Assembly: GCF_015291745.1 (NCBI RefSeq)
Contig: NZ_CP030059.1
Coordinates: 5,917,501-5,981,500, forward strand
Source of the DNA: Bradyrhizobium sp. CCBAU 53351
Lineage (GTDB): Bacteria > Pseudomonadota > Alphaproteobacteria > Rhizobiales > Xanthobacteraceae
DNA length: 64,000 nucleotides
Direction of reading: 5' to 3'
The position numbers and the translations under genes were made by a program. Below the pieces are notes generated by a model, which worked only from the letters and a program-made list of their open reading frames with translations, was not told the DNA's origin and did no database searches. Below, piece by piece: positions 17,241 through 25,481 of this stretch (positions within the stretch are counted from its first letter, which is position 1; every line of letters starts with the position of its first letter).

Positions 17241-17867
17241 ATGTCCTTCGATTTCAGCAAGCTTCTCTCCGTCGCCTGGGGTGGCTGGACCACGGCCTGG
17301 CCGACCGAACTCCTGGCCCTGGTCTGGCTCGCCTTTCTCGCCAGCTGGGTTGGGGCCTCGTTCTGGCAGGGGCGGACCAAAAAGCAGGTCATGACGCTGG
17401 AGTCGCAGCGCTATCGCCTGCCGATCCTGGTCGGCGGCATCCTGTACACGCCATGGGTTGCACAGCTTCTGGGCTGGAAGCCGCTTTGGGTGCTCGGCAA
17501 CACCGGCATCTACATCGCTGCGGTGCTCTCCGCGGCCGGCATCGCCTTCGCCTGGTGGGGCCGGCTGCATCTCGGAAAATTCTGGTCGAACACCATCACC
17601 CACAAGGAAGATCACCGCGTGATCGACACCGGCCCCTACGGCATCGTGCGTCACCCGATCTACACCGGCCTGATCTTCGGCATGCTCGTCACCGGCATCG
17701 CAATCGGCCTCGTAACGACGATCCTCGGCGCGATCCTGATCTCGCTCGGCATGTGGCAGAAGGGCCGGATGGAAGAGGTGTTCCTCTCCAAGGAGCTCGG
17801 CGAAGACGCCTACGGCGCCTATTGCCGCCGCGTGCCGATGATCATTCCGTTCCTGTCGCCGCGTTAA
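17241..17867 (+). CDS. Isoprenylcysteine carboxyl methyltransferase (ICMT) family protein
   Basis: Predicted 208-residue integral membrane methyltransferase-like protein. Several N-terminal hydrophobic helices precede the C-terminal signature 'VIDTGPYGIVRHPIYTGLIF', whose RHPxYxG segment with the later 'RMEEVFLSKELGEDAYGAYC' binds S-adenosylmethionine in this family. Bacteria lack prenylated CaaX proteins, so the substrate is probably a small lipid or prenylated compound. It follows the SDR gene by 27 bases. A 40-base inverted repeat just beyond the stop probably acts as its terminator. Confidence 0.85.
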   Translation: MSFDFSKLLSVAWGGWTTAWPTELLALVWLAFLASWVGASFWQGRTKKQVMTLESQRYRLPILVGGILYTPWVAQLLGWKPLWVLGNTGIYIAAVLSAAGIAFAWWGRLHLGKFWSNTITHKEDHRVIDTGPYGIVRHPIYTGLIFGMLVTGIAIGLVTTILGAILISLGMWQKGRMEEVFLSKELGEDAYGAYCRRVPMIIPFLSPR

Positions 17868-17889
17868 GGGCTAGCAACTGGCCCTCACT

Positions 17890-17929
17890 CTCGTGTCCCG
17901 GACGCGCTGCGCTGCGTCCGGGGCACGAG
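17890..17929. repeat. Hairpin repeat, TCGTGYCCCGGACGC family
   Basis: CTCGTGTCCCGGACGC at 17890-17905 pairs with GCGTCCGGGGCACGAG at 17914-17929, with one mismatch and an 8-base loop. Related longer copies occur at 43822-43964, 57453-57564 and 58809-58905. Its position right after the ICMT-family gene suggests it also ends transcription. Confidence 0.75.
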
Positions 17930-18021
17930 CGCACGCTTTAAGCACCAAGGAACCGCTCCTCCCCTTGTCCGTTAGCTCCGCGACATCTGCACCACGCAGA
18001 GCATCGAGCCGAGCCCAAGCC

Positions 18022-18231
18022 ATGTCGGACGCCTACGATTATTTCCGCGAGCACGCGATCGCCGCCTTGCGCAAGGCGCGGGCGCTGCCGCCTGGGCGTA
18101 CCAAGCAGAAGCAGCGTACGGTCGCGCGGGTCTATCATCTGCTGTCCAGGGAAGCCGCGCTCGCACCCAACGTCCATCACCTCGACGATTTTCGCGCGGC
18201 ACGGCAGCTCGAGCGGCAGATCGGCCGTTGA
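18022..18231 (+). CDS. Hypothetical small basic protein, 69 residues
   Basis: No family recognised with certainty. From ATG 18022 it reads MSDAYDYFREHAIAALRKAR, followed by a basic stretch (PPGRTKQKQRTVARVYHLLS) and 'HHLDDFRAARQLERQIGR'. It is soluble, helical and rich in Arg/Lys. In-frame sequence before the ATG lies in the repeat region and is not credible coding. It is transcribed alone between the repeat and the dehydrogenase gene. The amino-acid pattern looks protein-like, but I could not test conservation. Confidence 0.6.
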   Translation: MSDAYDYFREHAIAALRKARALPPGRTKQKQRTVARVYHLLSREAALAPNVHHLDDFRAARQLERQIGR

Positions 18232-18373
18232 TCTCCGGGTACCACCCGTCGGCGCTCGTCCCATGCAAATTCGATCGGCTGCCATTCCCAGGGAATAGGC
18301 CCCAGCGGCATACCGCATAGGTTGACGCCGGCCCCGTCAGCCAGTTGGATGCGCGCGCAAACAGGGGCACCTC

Positions 18374-19678
18374 ATGACCTTCTCCAGCATCTTCGCGCAG
18401 TTCGTCGCGATCCTCGGCGGCATCGCGCTGCAATGGCGCAAGATGACGGGCACCGAGCCAGCGCCGGCTTGGGGCCTGAGCCCCGCCATTCCCGAAGCGA
18501 AGCCGCAAGGCGCGATCCCGACCTTGAAGATGCCGACCGCGCGCGGATGGAGCGAGGGCCAGAAACCGACGGTCGCGCCGGGCCTTGAGGTCAACGCGTT
18601 CGCCACCGGCCTCGACCATCCGCGCTGGATCGAGGTACTGCCGAATGGCGACGTGCTGATCGCGGAGGCGACGCAGATCGCGGGCGCGCCGAGGAGCGTG
18701 TTTCACTATGCGATGCAGGCGACGATGCGCCGCGCCGCCGCGCTCGGCGTGTCCGCCAACCGCATCACGCTGCTGCGCGACAGAGACGGCGACGGCGTCG
18801 CCGAAGTTCGCGGCGCCTTCATGGAGAACCTCAATCAGCCCTTCGGCATGGCGCTGGTCGGCGACACCTTCTATGTCGGCAACACCGACGGCGTGATGGC
18901 GTTTCCCTATGTCGCGGGGGCCGACCGCATCACCGCGCCGGGCAAGCGCCTCACGACTTTCAAGCCAGGCGGCCACTGGACGCGCAGCCTGCTCGCAAGC
19001 CCAGACGGCAAGAAGCTCTATGCCGGCGTCGGCTCGCTCAGCAACATCGCCGAGATGGGCATGGAGGTCGAGGAAGGCCGTGCCGCGGTGTACGAGCTCG
19101 ACCTCGTCGCTGGCACGCATCGCATTTTCGGCGCCGGCTTGCGCAATCCCGTAGGCCTGGCCTGGGAGCCGAAAACGAACGTGCTCTGGACCGTCGTCAA
19201 CGAGCGCGACGGGCTCGGCGACGAGACGCCGCCCGATTATCTCACCTCGGTGCGTGACGGCGGCTTCTACGGCTGGCCCTATTGCTATTGGGGCAAGACG
19301 GTTGACGACCGCGTGCCGCAGGATCCGGCGATGGTCGCCAAGGCGCTGCAGCCGGACTACGCGCTCGGCGGCCACACCGCTTCGCTCGGCCTGTGCTGGA
19401 TGCCCGCGGGCACCCTGCCCGGCTTCGGCGACGGCATGGTGATCGGCCAGCACGGCTCGTGGAATCGCAGCAAGCTGTCCGGCTACAAGCTGGTGTTCAT
19501 CCCGTTCGAGAACGGCAAGCCGTCCGGTCCGGGTCGCGACATCCTGTCGGGCTTCCTGTCCCCCGACGAGAAGGAATCCTACGGCCGCCCGGTGGGCGTG
19601 ACGATCGGCCCCGACAAGAAATCGCTGCTGATGGCCGACGACGTCGGCAACGTGATCTGGCGCGTCACGGGAGCGTAG
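18374..19678 (+). CDS. PQQ-dependent sugar dehydrogenase-like protein (L-sorbosone dehydrogenase family)
   Basis: Predicted 434-residue six-bladed beta-propeller oxidoreductase. Blades are recognisable from 'GLDHPRWIEVLPNGDVLIAE', 'LRDRDGDGVAEVRGAFMENL', 'NQPFGMALVGDTFYVGNTDG', 'GLRNPVGLAWEPKTNVLWTV', 'DGGFYGWPYCYWG', and 'GQHGSWNRSKLSGYKLVFIP'. Related enzymes oxidise aldose sugars or L-sorbosone using pyrroloquinoline quinone in the periplasm. A hydrophobic N-terminal segment (about residues 4-20) is compatible with export or membrane anchoring. No PQQ synthesis genes are in the window. It converges with the aspartate dehydrogenase gene, with 4 bases between stops. Confidence 0.85.
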   Translation: MTFSSIFAQFVAILGGIALQWRKMTGTEPAPAWGLSPAIPEAKPQGAIPTLKMPTARGWSEGQKPTVAPGLEVNAFATGLDHPRWIEVLPNGDVLIAEATQIAGAPRSVFHYAMQATMRRAAALGVSANRITLLRDRDGDGVAEVRGAFMENLNQPFGMALVGDTFYVGNTDGVMAFPYVAGADRITAPGKRLTTFKPGGHWTRSLLASPDGKKLYAGVGSLSNIAEMGMEVEEGRAAVYELDLVAGTHRIFGAGLRNPVGLAWEPKTNVLWTVVNERDGLGDETPPDYLTSVRDGGFYGWPYCYWGKTVDDRVPQDPAMVAKALQPDYALGGHTASLGLCWMPAGTLPGFGDGMVIGQHGSWNRSKLSGYKLVFIPFENGKPSGPGRDILSGFLSPDEKESYGRPVGVTIGPDKKSLLMADDVGNVIWRVTGA

Positions 19679-19682
19679 AGCC

Positions 19683-20507
19683 TCACGTCCCCACGCACAG
19701 GGTGGCGCGCTCCTTCTTGAGCAGCGCGATCACGGACAGTGCGGTGATCAACCCGGTCTTGGGATTCTCCGACGGGATGTTCTCGATGCCCATCGAGAAC
19801 CTAGCCGAATCCGCGTCGACCTCGATGCGATGAACGTTGCGAGTCACGGTCGGGTCGGCCCAGACCTGGATCTGAGTGCGATCAGGCCCGATGCCCGCCA
19901 GCGACAGCGCAACGGCGACATTGACGTTCGCCGGAAAGCCTTTTGCGGCTTCGCGCGCGCTGCCCTCGAACAATTTCAGCGGCTCGCGCAGATTGTCGAT
20001 ATCGATGTTGTTCTGCACGATGAACGGCGCCCCCTTCAGCCCGTCGATCGGCTTGCGCGTCACCATCTTCACGGAATGAATGGTGCCGATGGCGGCGGCG
20101 TTGACGGCGTCGAGCCCGATCAGTGCGCCTGTCGGCACGATGATGCGGCCGCCATTGGCGCGGGCGAGATCGACGAGATCGAAATTATCGAGCAGGCCGC
20201 CGACGCTGACCACGACCGCGGCCTTGCCGCGCCTCACCGCGGGCTCGACGATGGAGCGCAGATGATGGCTCGGCGCGCATTCGACCACGATGTCGGCGGC
20301 CTCGCCGAGCTGCTCGAGCGGCAGGATTCGCGGCGGGCGGCGCAGGCTATCGAGGAATGCCTGATGCTTTGCGGGATCGCGCACCGCGACGGCGGACAGC
20401 GCCAGCCCCTCGATGCCCTGATCGAGCGCGGTCGCGATCTTGCTGCCGATCGAGCCCAGCCCGGCAATGGCAACGCGCAATTCACCCGGCGTCTTTTGTT
20501 CGCTCAT
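19683..20507 (-). CDS. Aspartate dehydrogenase (NAD(P)-dependent)
   Basis: Predicted 274-residue L-aspartate dehydrogenase, converting aspartate to iminoaspartate/oxaloacetate with NAD(P); it can feed NAD or nitrogen metabolism. N-terminal Rossmann motif 'VAIAGLGSIGSKIATALDQG'. C-terminal family motifs: 'FPANVNVAVALSLAGIGPDR' and NIPSENPKTG, both typical of the AspDH domain. ATG 20507 was preferred over GTG 20516 because AAGGTGG lies 6 bases before it. The LysR-type regulator gene, upstream on the same strand, ends 38 bases away, so the two are probably co-transcribed. Alternative: a related dehydrogenase acting on another amino acid. Confidence 0.82.
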   Translation of the reverse strand: MSEQKTPGELRVAIAGLGSIGSKIATALDQGIEGLALSAVAVRDPAKHQAFLDSLRRPPRILPLEQLGEAADIVVECAPSHHLRSIVEPAVRRGKAAVVVSVGGLLDNFDLVDLARANGGRIIVPTGALIGLDAVNAAAIGTIHSVKMVTRKPIDGLKGAPFIVQNNIDIDNLREPLKLFEGSAREAAKGFPANVNVAVALSLAGIGPDRTQIQVWADPTVTRNVHRIEVDADSARFSMGIENIPSENPKTGLITALSVIALLKKERATLCVGT

Positions 20508-20545
20508 CGCATCCACCTTCTCACCCTAGCCTACGTCATAGCCCC

Positions 20546-21463
20546 TCACGCCTCCCGCGCATAGCTGCGCAGGCGCGCCTCCAGCACCGCCAGCATGGCA
20601 TCGCGAGCCGGATCGCGCGTGCCGCGCAGCCAGGCGGCGGCAAGCGGCAGCCGGCCGACCGGACCGCTCTGCCTCAGCCGGAGCGGCACGAAGCGCACGC
20701 CCGACACCGCCATCCGCGTGGTCCAGCGCGGCACGATCGCGACGCCGAGCCTGGTGGCCACCAGATGGATGATGGTCTGCTTCTCGTCGGCGACCTGCAC
20801 GATGCGCGGTGTCAGCCCGGCCTGCTCGAACAGCTTGATCGTGAGATCGTGGCTGTGCGGCCGCGAGCGGCGATCCGGCACCAGCATCGCCTCGTCGGCG
20901 ATGTCGGCCAGCGTGATCGACTTGCGCCTCGCCAGTGCATGCCGCTGCGGGAACGCCACGATCGCGGTCTCCTGGAGCAGATTGCGGAATTCGAGCCGCT
21001 TGTCCGCGCGGCCCGGCGGGCGGACGAAGGCAAGATCGAGCGCGCCGGTCAGCACCTTCGGCAGCAGCCGGACCGTCTTGTCCTCGAGAAGCTGCACTGC
21101 GATGTCAGGATGGCTCGCGCGAAAGTCGCGCAAGAGCGGCGGCAGCAGCCCGGCCGCCGCACTGTCGATGGCACCGATCCGCAGCCGCCGCGCGGCTCCC
21201 GCACGCGAGCGATTGCGAAGGCTGTTCTCGACGGCCTCGACCTTGGCGAGGATGGCACGGGCATCGCGCAGCAGCGTCGTGCCGTCCTCGGTGAGCGACA
21301 CCGCGCGCGTGGTCCGCGCAAACAGCCGCGTGCCGAGATCCTCCTCCAGCAACCTGATCTGCCGGCCCAGCGCCGAGGGCAGCATGTGGAGCTGCTGCGC
21401 AGCGCGGCCGAAATGCAGCTGCTCGGCTGCCGCCACGAAGCACCGAAGCTGATGCAATTCCAT
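20546..21463 (-). CDS. LysR-type transcriptional regulator
   Basis: Predicted 305-residue LysR regulator. The N-terminal winged helix-turn-helix is MELHQLRCFVAAAEQLHFGR followed by 'QQLHMLPSALGRQIRLLEED' and 'LGTRLFARTTRAVSLTEDG'. The C-terminal effector domain begins near residue 90 ('RLRIGAIDSAAAGLLPPLL'). ATG 21463 starts directly at the HTH; GTG 21478 would add five residues. It is divergent from the tartrate/malate-type dehydrogenase gene, the classical arrangement for a LysR protein controlling its neighbour, and is followed by aspartate dehydrogenase. The inducer may be a C4 dicarboxylate; this is inference from context. Confidence 0.9.
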   Translation of the reverse strand: MELHQLRCFVAAAEQLHFGRAAQQLHMLPSALGRQIRLLEEDLGTRLFARTTRAVSLTEDGTTLLRDARAILAKVEAVENSLRNRSRAGAARRLRIGAIDSAAAGLLPPLLRDFRASHPDIAVQLLEDKTVRLLPKVLTGALDLAFVRPPGRADKRLEFRNLLQETAIVAFPQRHALARRKSITLADIADEAMLVPDRRSRPHSHDLTIKLFEQAGLTPRIVQVADEKQTIIHLVATRLGVAIVPRWTTRMAVSGVRFVPLRLRQSGPVGRLPLAAAWLRGTRDPARDAMLAVLEARLRSYAREA

Positions 21464-21489
21464 TCCCGGCCCTCTCACCTCAGACGGCG

Positions 21490-21502
21490 ATGATTATATC
21501 AT
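21490..21502. promoter_or_regulatory. Possible LysR operator, ATGAT-N3-ATCAT
   Basis: A 13-base inverted repeat, ATGATTATATCAT, lies in the 153-base divergent region between the lysR gene and the dehydrogenase gene, 26 bases upstream of the lysR start. It fits the loose LysR box (inverted repeat with T and A at its ends). The surrounding sequence is unusually A+T-rich for this window. Confidence 0.4.
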
Positions 21503-21616
21503 TTTTTTGTATAAACCAGCGTCGCTTGAGACGGTTTGGGCCACCGTCTAGATTCGGCGCCGACGCAGCCCGCCGGATCCGGCGCGGCACCACTGACATC
21601 CCAAACGGAGCCTCCC

Positions 21617-22690
21617 ATGCGCACCCATTCGATCGCGGCCATTCCCGCCGACGGCATCGGCCCCGAGGTGATCTCGGCCGGCATCCGCGTGCTGGAGGCG
21701 CTGGCACAGCGCAGCGGCGATCTCGCCTTCGACGTCAAGACGTTCGACTGGGGCTCGGACTATTACAAGAAGCACGGCGTGATGATGCCGGCCGACGGTC
21801 TCGCTGAGCTCAAGAAGTTCGACGCGATCTATTTCGGCGCAGTCGGTGCCCCCGACGTGCCCGATCACATCACGCTGTGGGGCCTGCGCCTGCCGATCTG
21901 CCAGGGCTTTGACCAATACGCCAATGTGCGGCCGACAAAGATCCTGCCCGGCGTCGCCTCGCCGCTGCGCAATGTCGGCGTCGGCGATCTCGACTGGGTG
22001 ATCGTGCGCGAGAACTCGGAAGGCGAATATGCCGGCATGGGCGGCCGCGCGCACAAGGGCCTGCCGGAAGAGGTCGGCACCGAAGTCGCGGTGTTCACCC
22101 GCGTCGGCGTCACCCGCATCATGCGCTATGCGTTCCAGCTCGCGCAGTCGCGCCCGCGTAAATTCCTGACCGTGGTGACCAAGTCCAACGCCCAGCGCCA
22201 CGGCATGGTGATGTGGGACGAGATTGCCGCCGAGGTCGCGACCGAATTCCCCGACGTGACCTGGGACAAGATGCTGGTCGATGCCATGACGGTGCGCATG
22301 ACGCTGCATCCGAAGAGCCTCGACACCATCGTCGCGACCAATCTGCACGCCGACATCCTCTCCGATCTCGCCGGCGCGCTGGCGGGAAGCCTCGGCGTGG
22401 CGCCGACCGGCAATATCGATCCGCAGCGCCGCTTCCCCTCGATGTTCGAGCCGATCCACGGCTCGGCCTTCGATATCACCGGCAAGGGCATCGCCAATCC
22501 GGTCGCAACCTTCTGGACCGGCGCGCAGATGCTGGAGCATCTCGGCGAGAAGGATGCGGCGTTACGGCTGATGGCCGCCGTCGAGCGTGTCTGCGCCGCC
22601 GGCGTGCTGACGCCCGATGTCGGCGGCAAGGCGACGACGAAAGAAGTGACGGACGCCGTGATCGACGCGATCCACGGGTCGAACGTGTAG
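21617..22690 (+). CDS. Tartrate/D-malate dehydrogenase (isopropylmalate dehydrogenase family)
   Basis: Predicted 357-residue beta-decarboxylating dehydrogenase. 'IAAIPADGIGPEVISAGIRV' opens the family fold; 'RENSEGEYAGMGGR' is the substrate-loop segment seen in tartrate/D-malate dehydrogenases; 'LHADILSDLAGALAGSLGVA' carries the metal-binding aspartates, and 'MFEPIHGSAFDITGKGIANP' is the NAD-binding signature. Substrates in this subgroup are D-malate, L-tartrate or meso-tartrate. ACGGAG at 21605-21610 supports ATG 21617. Transcription is divergent from the LysR gene, which probably regulates it. Confidence 0.88.
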   Translation: MRTHSIAAIPADGIGPEVISAGIRVLEALAQRSGDLAFDVKTFDWGSDYYKKHGVMMPADGLAELKKFDAIYFGAVGAPDVPDHITLWGLRLPICQGFDQYANVRPTKILPGVASPLRNVGVGDLDWVIVRENSEGEYAGMGGRAHKGLPEEVGTEVAVFTRVGVTRIMRYAFQLAQSRPRKFLTVVTKSNAQRHGMVMWDEIAAEVATEFPDVTWDKMLVDAMTVRMTLHPKSLDTIVATNLHADILSDLAGALAGSLGVAPTGNIDPQRRFPSMFEPIHGSAFDITGKGIANPVATFWTGAQMLEHLGEKDAALRLMAAVERVCAAGVLTPDVGGKATTKEVTDAVIDAIHGSNV

Positions 22691-22717
22691 AGTCCAGCTT
22701 GGAGAGGCGAAGACGCC

Positions 22718-23662
22718 CTACTTCCGCTTCGTCGGAGCCGGCGGCGGCGTCGCCATCGCGGCGGTGGGCTCGGGCGGTGTCAGGTGGCGCGGGACGATGA
22801 TGGTTTGCCCTGGGGTGAGCGGCGCATTCTCCGCCAGCGAGTTGCTCTGCGCCAGCGTCCACAGTGGCACGCGATTGGCGGCGGCGATGCTCTCCATGGT
22901 ATCGCCCTTGCGCACCGGCACCCGCACGCCGGAATCCCACAATTCGACCAACGTATCGGCAGGCACGAGATAGCGCAGCGGCACGGCGTCGGCGTGGGTC
23001 TGCGGCGGAATGCGCTGCAACTGCTTCACCATCTCGACGATCTGGCGATGGATGTCGTCGGACTTCTCGATGTTGATGTGCGAGACGCGGCTATTCTCCT
23101 TGAGATCGTAGCTCGCGTAATGGCCGCGAAAGCCGGAGACCGCGACGACGTCACCGCCGCCGAGCACGCTGTCGGACAGGAAGATGTTGATGAAGCGCTC
23201 GACATTGAGCGGCACGTCGCCGGTCGCATGCGCGGGATCGATGGCGATGACGAGGCTGATCGGGATGTTCTCCTTGGCCGCCATCTCTGAGATGACGACC
23301 GAGCACAGCCCGCCCATGGAATGGCCGATCAGCACGATCGGCGCCGGGCTTTCCTTGTAGCTGGCGATGACACGATTGCCGACGAACCGGCACAGGGTGA
23401 ATTCATAGACGTCGGCCGCGAAGCCGGCCTCGGTCAGTTTCTCGCCGAGCCTGTCCATGCCGGTCGAGAAGATCGGCCCCATGGCACCGCGGAACAGGTA
23501 GATCTTCGGCGGCGGCAGCGGCTCGAACGGCGGGGGCGGCGGCGCGGCAGGGACGGCGGCCGCCGCGGGCTTCGACTTGGCGGGTGAAGCGGCTGCTACG
23601 CCGGGATCCAGGGCGAGCAGCGCAATGGCTGCCAGCACGACAAGGCGCCTCAGATCAATCAT
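22718..23662 (-). CDS. Exported serine hydrolase (alpha/beta fold) with C-terminal LysM domain
   Basis: Predicted 314-residue exported protein. A signal peptide (MIDLRRLVVLAAIALLALDP) and an Ala/Pro-rich linker lead to an alpha/beta-hydrolase domain beginning KIYLFRGAMGPIFSTGMD. The nucleophile elbow is GHSMG (Ser115), the likely acid Asp142 (AIDPAHATGD), and the His His195 (RVSHINIEKSDD). A LysM module follows at about 249-292 ('VRKGDTMESIAAANRVPLWT', 'LTPGQTIIVP'), expected to bind peptidoglycan. It is a paralogue of the protein at 25482-26201, which lacks LysM. The substrate is unknown: a lipid, ester or thioester near the wall. GTG/ATG options upstream of 23662 precede the signal peptide and were rejected. 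Confidence 0.8.
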   Translation of the reverse strand: MIDLRRLVVLAAIALLALDPGVAAASPAKSKPAAAAVPAAPPPPPFEPLPPPKIYLFRGAMGPIFSTGMDRLGEKLTEAGFAADVYEFTLCRFVGNRVIASYKESPAPIVLIGHSMGGLCSVVISEMAAKENIPISLVIAIDPAHATGDVPLNVERFINIFLSDSVLGGGDVVAVSGFRGHYASYDLKENSRVSHINIEKSDDIHRQIVEMVKQLQRIPPQTHADAVPLRYLVPADTLVELWDSGVRVPVRKGDTMESIAAANRVPLWTLAQSNSLAENAPLTPGQTIIVPRHLTPPEPTAAMATPPPAPTKRK

Positions 23663-23805
23663 CAGTCCAGCAGTCCCACCACGGAAGGCAGAGGCCTCCC
23701 CTTGGGGCTTAGTGACCACCGATTTGGTGAATTTTGGGGCGCAGGAACTGGGGCACGCGCCTATCAAAGACCCGTGATCTCATAACGGGGACTTTCTCGG
23801 CGCGG

Positions 23806-24423
23806 TCACTGTCTGTTCCTGAGCCGGCTGCGATGCGCGGCCTGCTTGGCGCGATTGCCGCAGACCGACATGATGCACCATCGCCGTGCCCGCCTGCGGG
23901 TGTGGTCGGCGAACAGCATCGTGCAGTTTTGGCCCTCGCATGCCTTCACGTCGGAAAAATCCTCGTCGCAGACAAACTTTGCCATTGCCTCGCCGATAGG
24001 CAGCAGCAGGGAGTCCGGCGACCGCCAGCGGCGCTTCATTCGTAGCGCGAGAACGCTGTCGTCGCCCGGCCCAGGCTCGATCCGCCTGAACATGTCGTCG
24101 CGCTCAAGCAAGCTGTTGAGCGGGCCGAGCTCGCGCAGTGCATTCCCCGTCAACGGCCGACCGGCATGCTTGCGCACGAAGCCGCGAAACCACTCGCGCA
24201 GGGCACGGGCCTGATCGGCGACCTTGTCGAGCTCGCCCGGCTTCGCGCGCGCCCTCAGTTCGTCCAGCTCCTCCGCCGGCACCAGCTTCGCCTGGGCCAG
24301 CCAGTCGATCAGGCCATCGCCGTCCCCGAGCCAGTCGACGGGCGTATCGACCGGCGTCGCCACCGAATTGAGGAAATCGAGGCCGAGCGAGTCGGCGATG
24401 AACATCGCGGGCGGTCTGTCCAT
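23806..24423 (-). CDS. CGNR zinc-finger / ABATE-domain protein, probable regulator
   Basis: Predicted 205-residue protein starting MDRPPAMFIADSLGLDFLNS, the ABATE-domain pattern ('GLDFLNS'), and ending with a CGNR zinc finger: 'VKACEGQNCTMLFADHTRRR' then 'WCIMSVCGNRAKQAAHRSRL', whose four cysteines (two C-x5-C-type and C-x4-C pairs) should bind zinc. Proteins with this layout are considered stress-linked transcription factors. It is divergently transcribed from a dehalogenase-like hydrolase gene and shares a 118-base promoter region containing inverted repeats, so it probably controls that gene. The ATG at 24423 was chosen over GTG/ATG at 24441, as homologous proteins start at or near it. Confidence 0.85.
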   Translation of the reverse strand: MDRPPAMFIADSLGLDFLNSVATPVDTPVDWLGDGDGLIDWLAQAKLVPAEELDELRARAKPGELDKVADQARALREWFRGFVRKHAGRPLTGNALRELGPLNSLLERDDMFRRIEPGPGDDSVLALRMKRRWRSPDSLLLPIGEAMAKFVCDEDFSDVKACEGQNCTMLFADHTRRRARRWCIMSVCGNRAKQAAHRSRLRNRQ

Positions 24424-24455
24424 GAGCGGTCCCAGAAACAAGGCTCACAAATATG

Positions 24456-24525
24456 TAACCTGTTAAAGCACGATTGACAAGTTACTCGAGAGTACGTAAC
24501 CCTCAATACAGAACTCAACAGGTTA
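24456..24525. promoter_or_regulatory. Inverted repeats in the divergent CGNR / hydrolase promoter
   Basis: TAACCTGTT at 24456-24464 is the exact reverse complement of AACAGGTTA at 24517-24525. Between them GTTAC (24481-24485) and GTAAC (24496-24500) form a second, imperfect dyad. A TTGACA hexamer is at 24474-24479. The stretch is A+T-rich compared with its surroundings. These are candidate operators for the divergent pair; which protein binds is inference. Confidence 0.45.
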
Positions 24526-24541
24526 TTCAATGGAGATGGCT

Positions 24542-25393
24542 ATGACCCCGACCACCTATCGCACCGCCGATGTCGATGGTTTCAAGGTGGTCTATCGCGA
24601 GGCCGGCCCCAAGGGCGCGCCGAAGCTGCTGCTCCTGCACGGCTTCCCAAGCGCCGGCCACATGTTCCGCGACTTGATCCCGCTGCTGGCGGACAGGTTT
24701 CACATCGTGGCGCCGGACCTTCCCGGCTTCGGCCAATCGGACATGCCGCCGCGCGAAAACTTCGTCTACAATTTCGACAACATCGCCCATGTGATCGAGC
24801 GCTTCACCGAGGTGATCGGCTTCGATCGCTTTGCCGTCTACGTGTTCGACTATGGCGCGCCGACGGGCTTTCGGCTGGCGCTCAGCCATCCCGAGCGGAT
24901 CAGGGCGATCATCTCGCAGAACGGCAACGCCTATGAGGACGGCCTCAGCGATGGCTGGACCCCGATCAAGGCCTATTGGCAGGATCCATCCGCTGCAAAC
25001 CGCGAGGCGCTACGCGCCTTCCTCACGCCGGAGGCGACGCGCTGGCAATATACGCACGGCGTCCCTGACGCGACCCTGGTGTCGCCGGACGGCCAGAACC
25101 TCGACAATTTCTACCTGGCGCGCCCGGGCTCGGATGACGTGCAGCTCGACCTGTTCGGCGACTACAAGAGCAACGTCGCGCTCTACCCGCTCTTCCAGAG
25201 CTACTTCCGCACGCATAAGCCGCCGTTCCTGGCGGTGTGGGGCAGAAACGATCCCTTCTTCATTCCGCCCGGCGCCGAGGCGTTCAAGCGCGACAATCCC
25301 AACGCGGTGGTGCAGTTCTTCGACACCGGCCATTTTGCGCTGGAGACGCATGCGAAGGAGATCGCGGAGAGCATCCGTGCATTCTTGAAATGA
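24542..25393 (+). CDS. Alpha/beta hydrolase, haloalkane dehalogenase / epoxide hydrolase-like
   Basis: Predicted 283-residue cytosolic hydrolase. 'LLLLHGFPSAGHMFRDLIPL' carries the HGxP oxyanion motif. The nucleophile elbow is 'YVFDYGAPTGFRLA', with Asp rather than Ser as in dehalogenases and epoxide hydrolases. The catalytic His lies in 'FFDTGHFALETHA'. Likely substrates are halogenated compounds, epoxides or related esters. GGAG at 24532-24535 sits 6 bases before the ATG at 24542, whereas the ATG at 24530 has no ribosome-binding site, so the shorter protein is preferred. Divergent from, and probably controlled by, the CGNR regulator. Confidence 0.85.
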   Translation: MTPTTYRTADVDGFKVVYREAGPKGAPKLLLLHGFPSAGHMFRDLIPLLADRFHIVAPDLPGFGQSDMPPRENFVYNFDNIAHVIERFTEVIGFDRFAVYVFDYGAPTGFRLALSHPERIRAIISQNGNAYEDGLSDGWTPIKAYWQDPSAANREALRAFLTPEATRWQYTHGVPDATLVSPDGQNLDNFYLARPGSDDVQLDLFGDYKSNVALYPLFQSYFRTHKPPFLAVWGRNDPFFIPPGAEAFKRDNPNAVVQFFDTGHFALETHAKEIAESIRAFLK

Positions 25394-25481
25394 CGGCGGT
25401 AGGCACGACCGCGCGATAGCTTCGCGCGTGTCGGCATTATCGAGCTAGTCATGCGCGACGAAATCCGTCGCGCAGAACCGC

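Noticed and set aside
25394..25481. Terminator after the dehalogenase-like gene
   Set aside because: Only a six-base CGCGCG/CGCGCG dyad without a T tract is visible, which is too weak to call.
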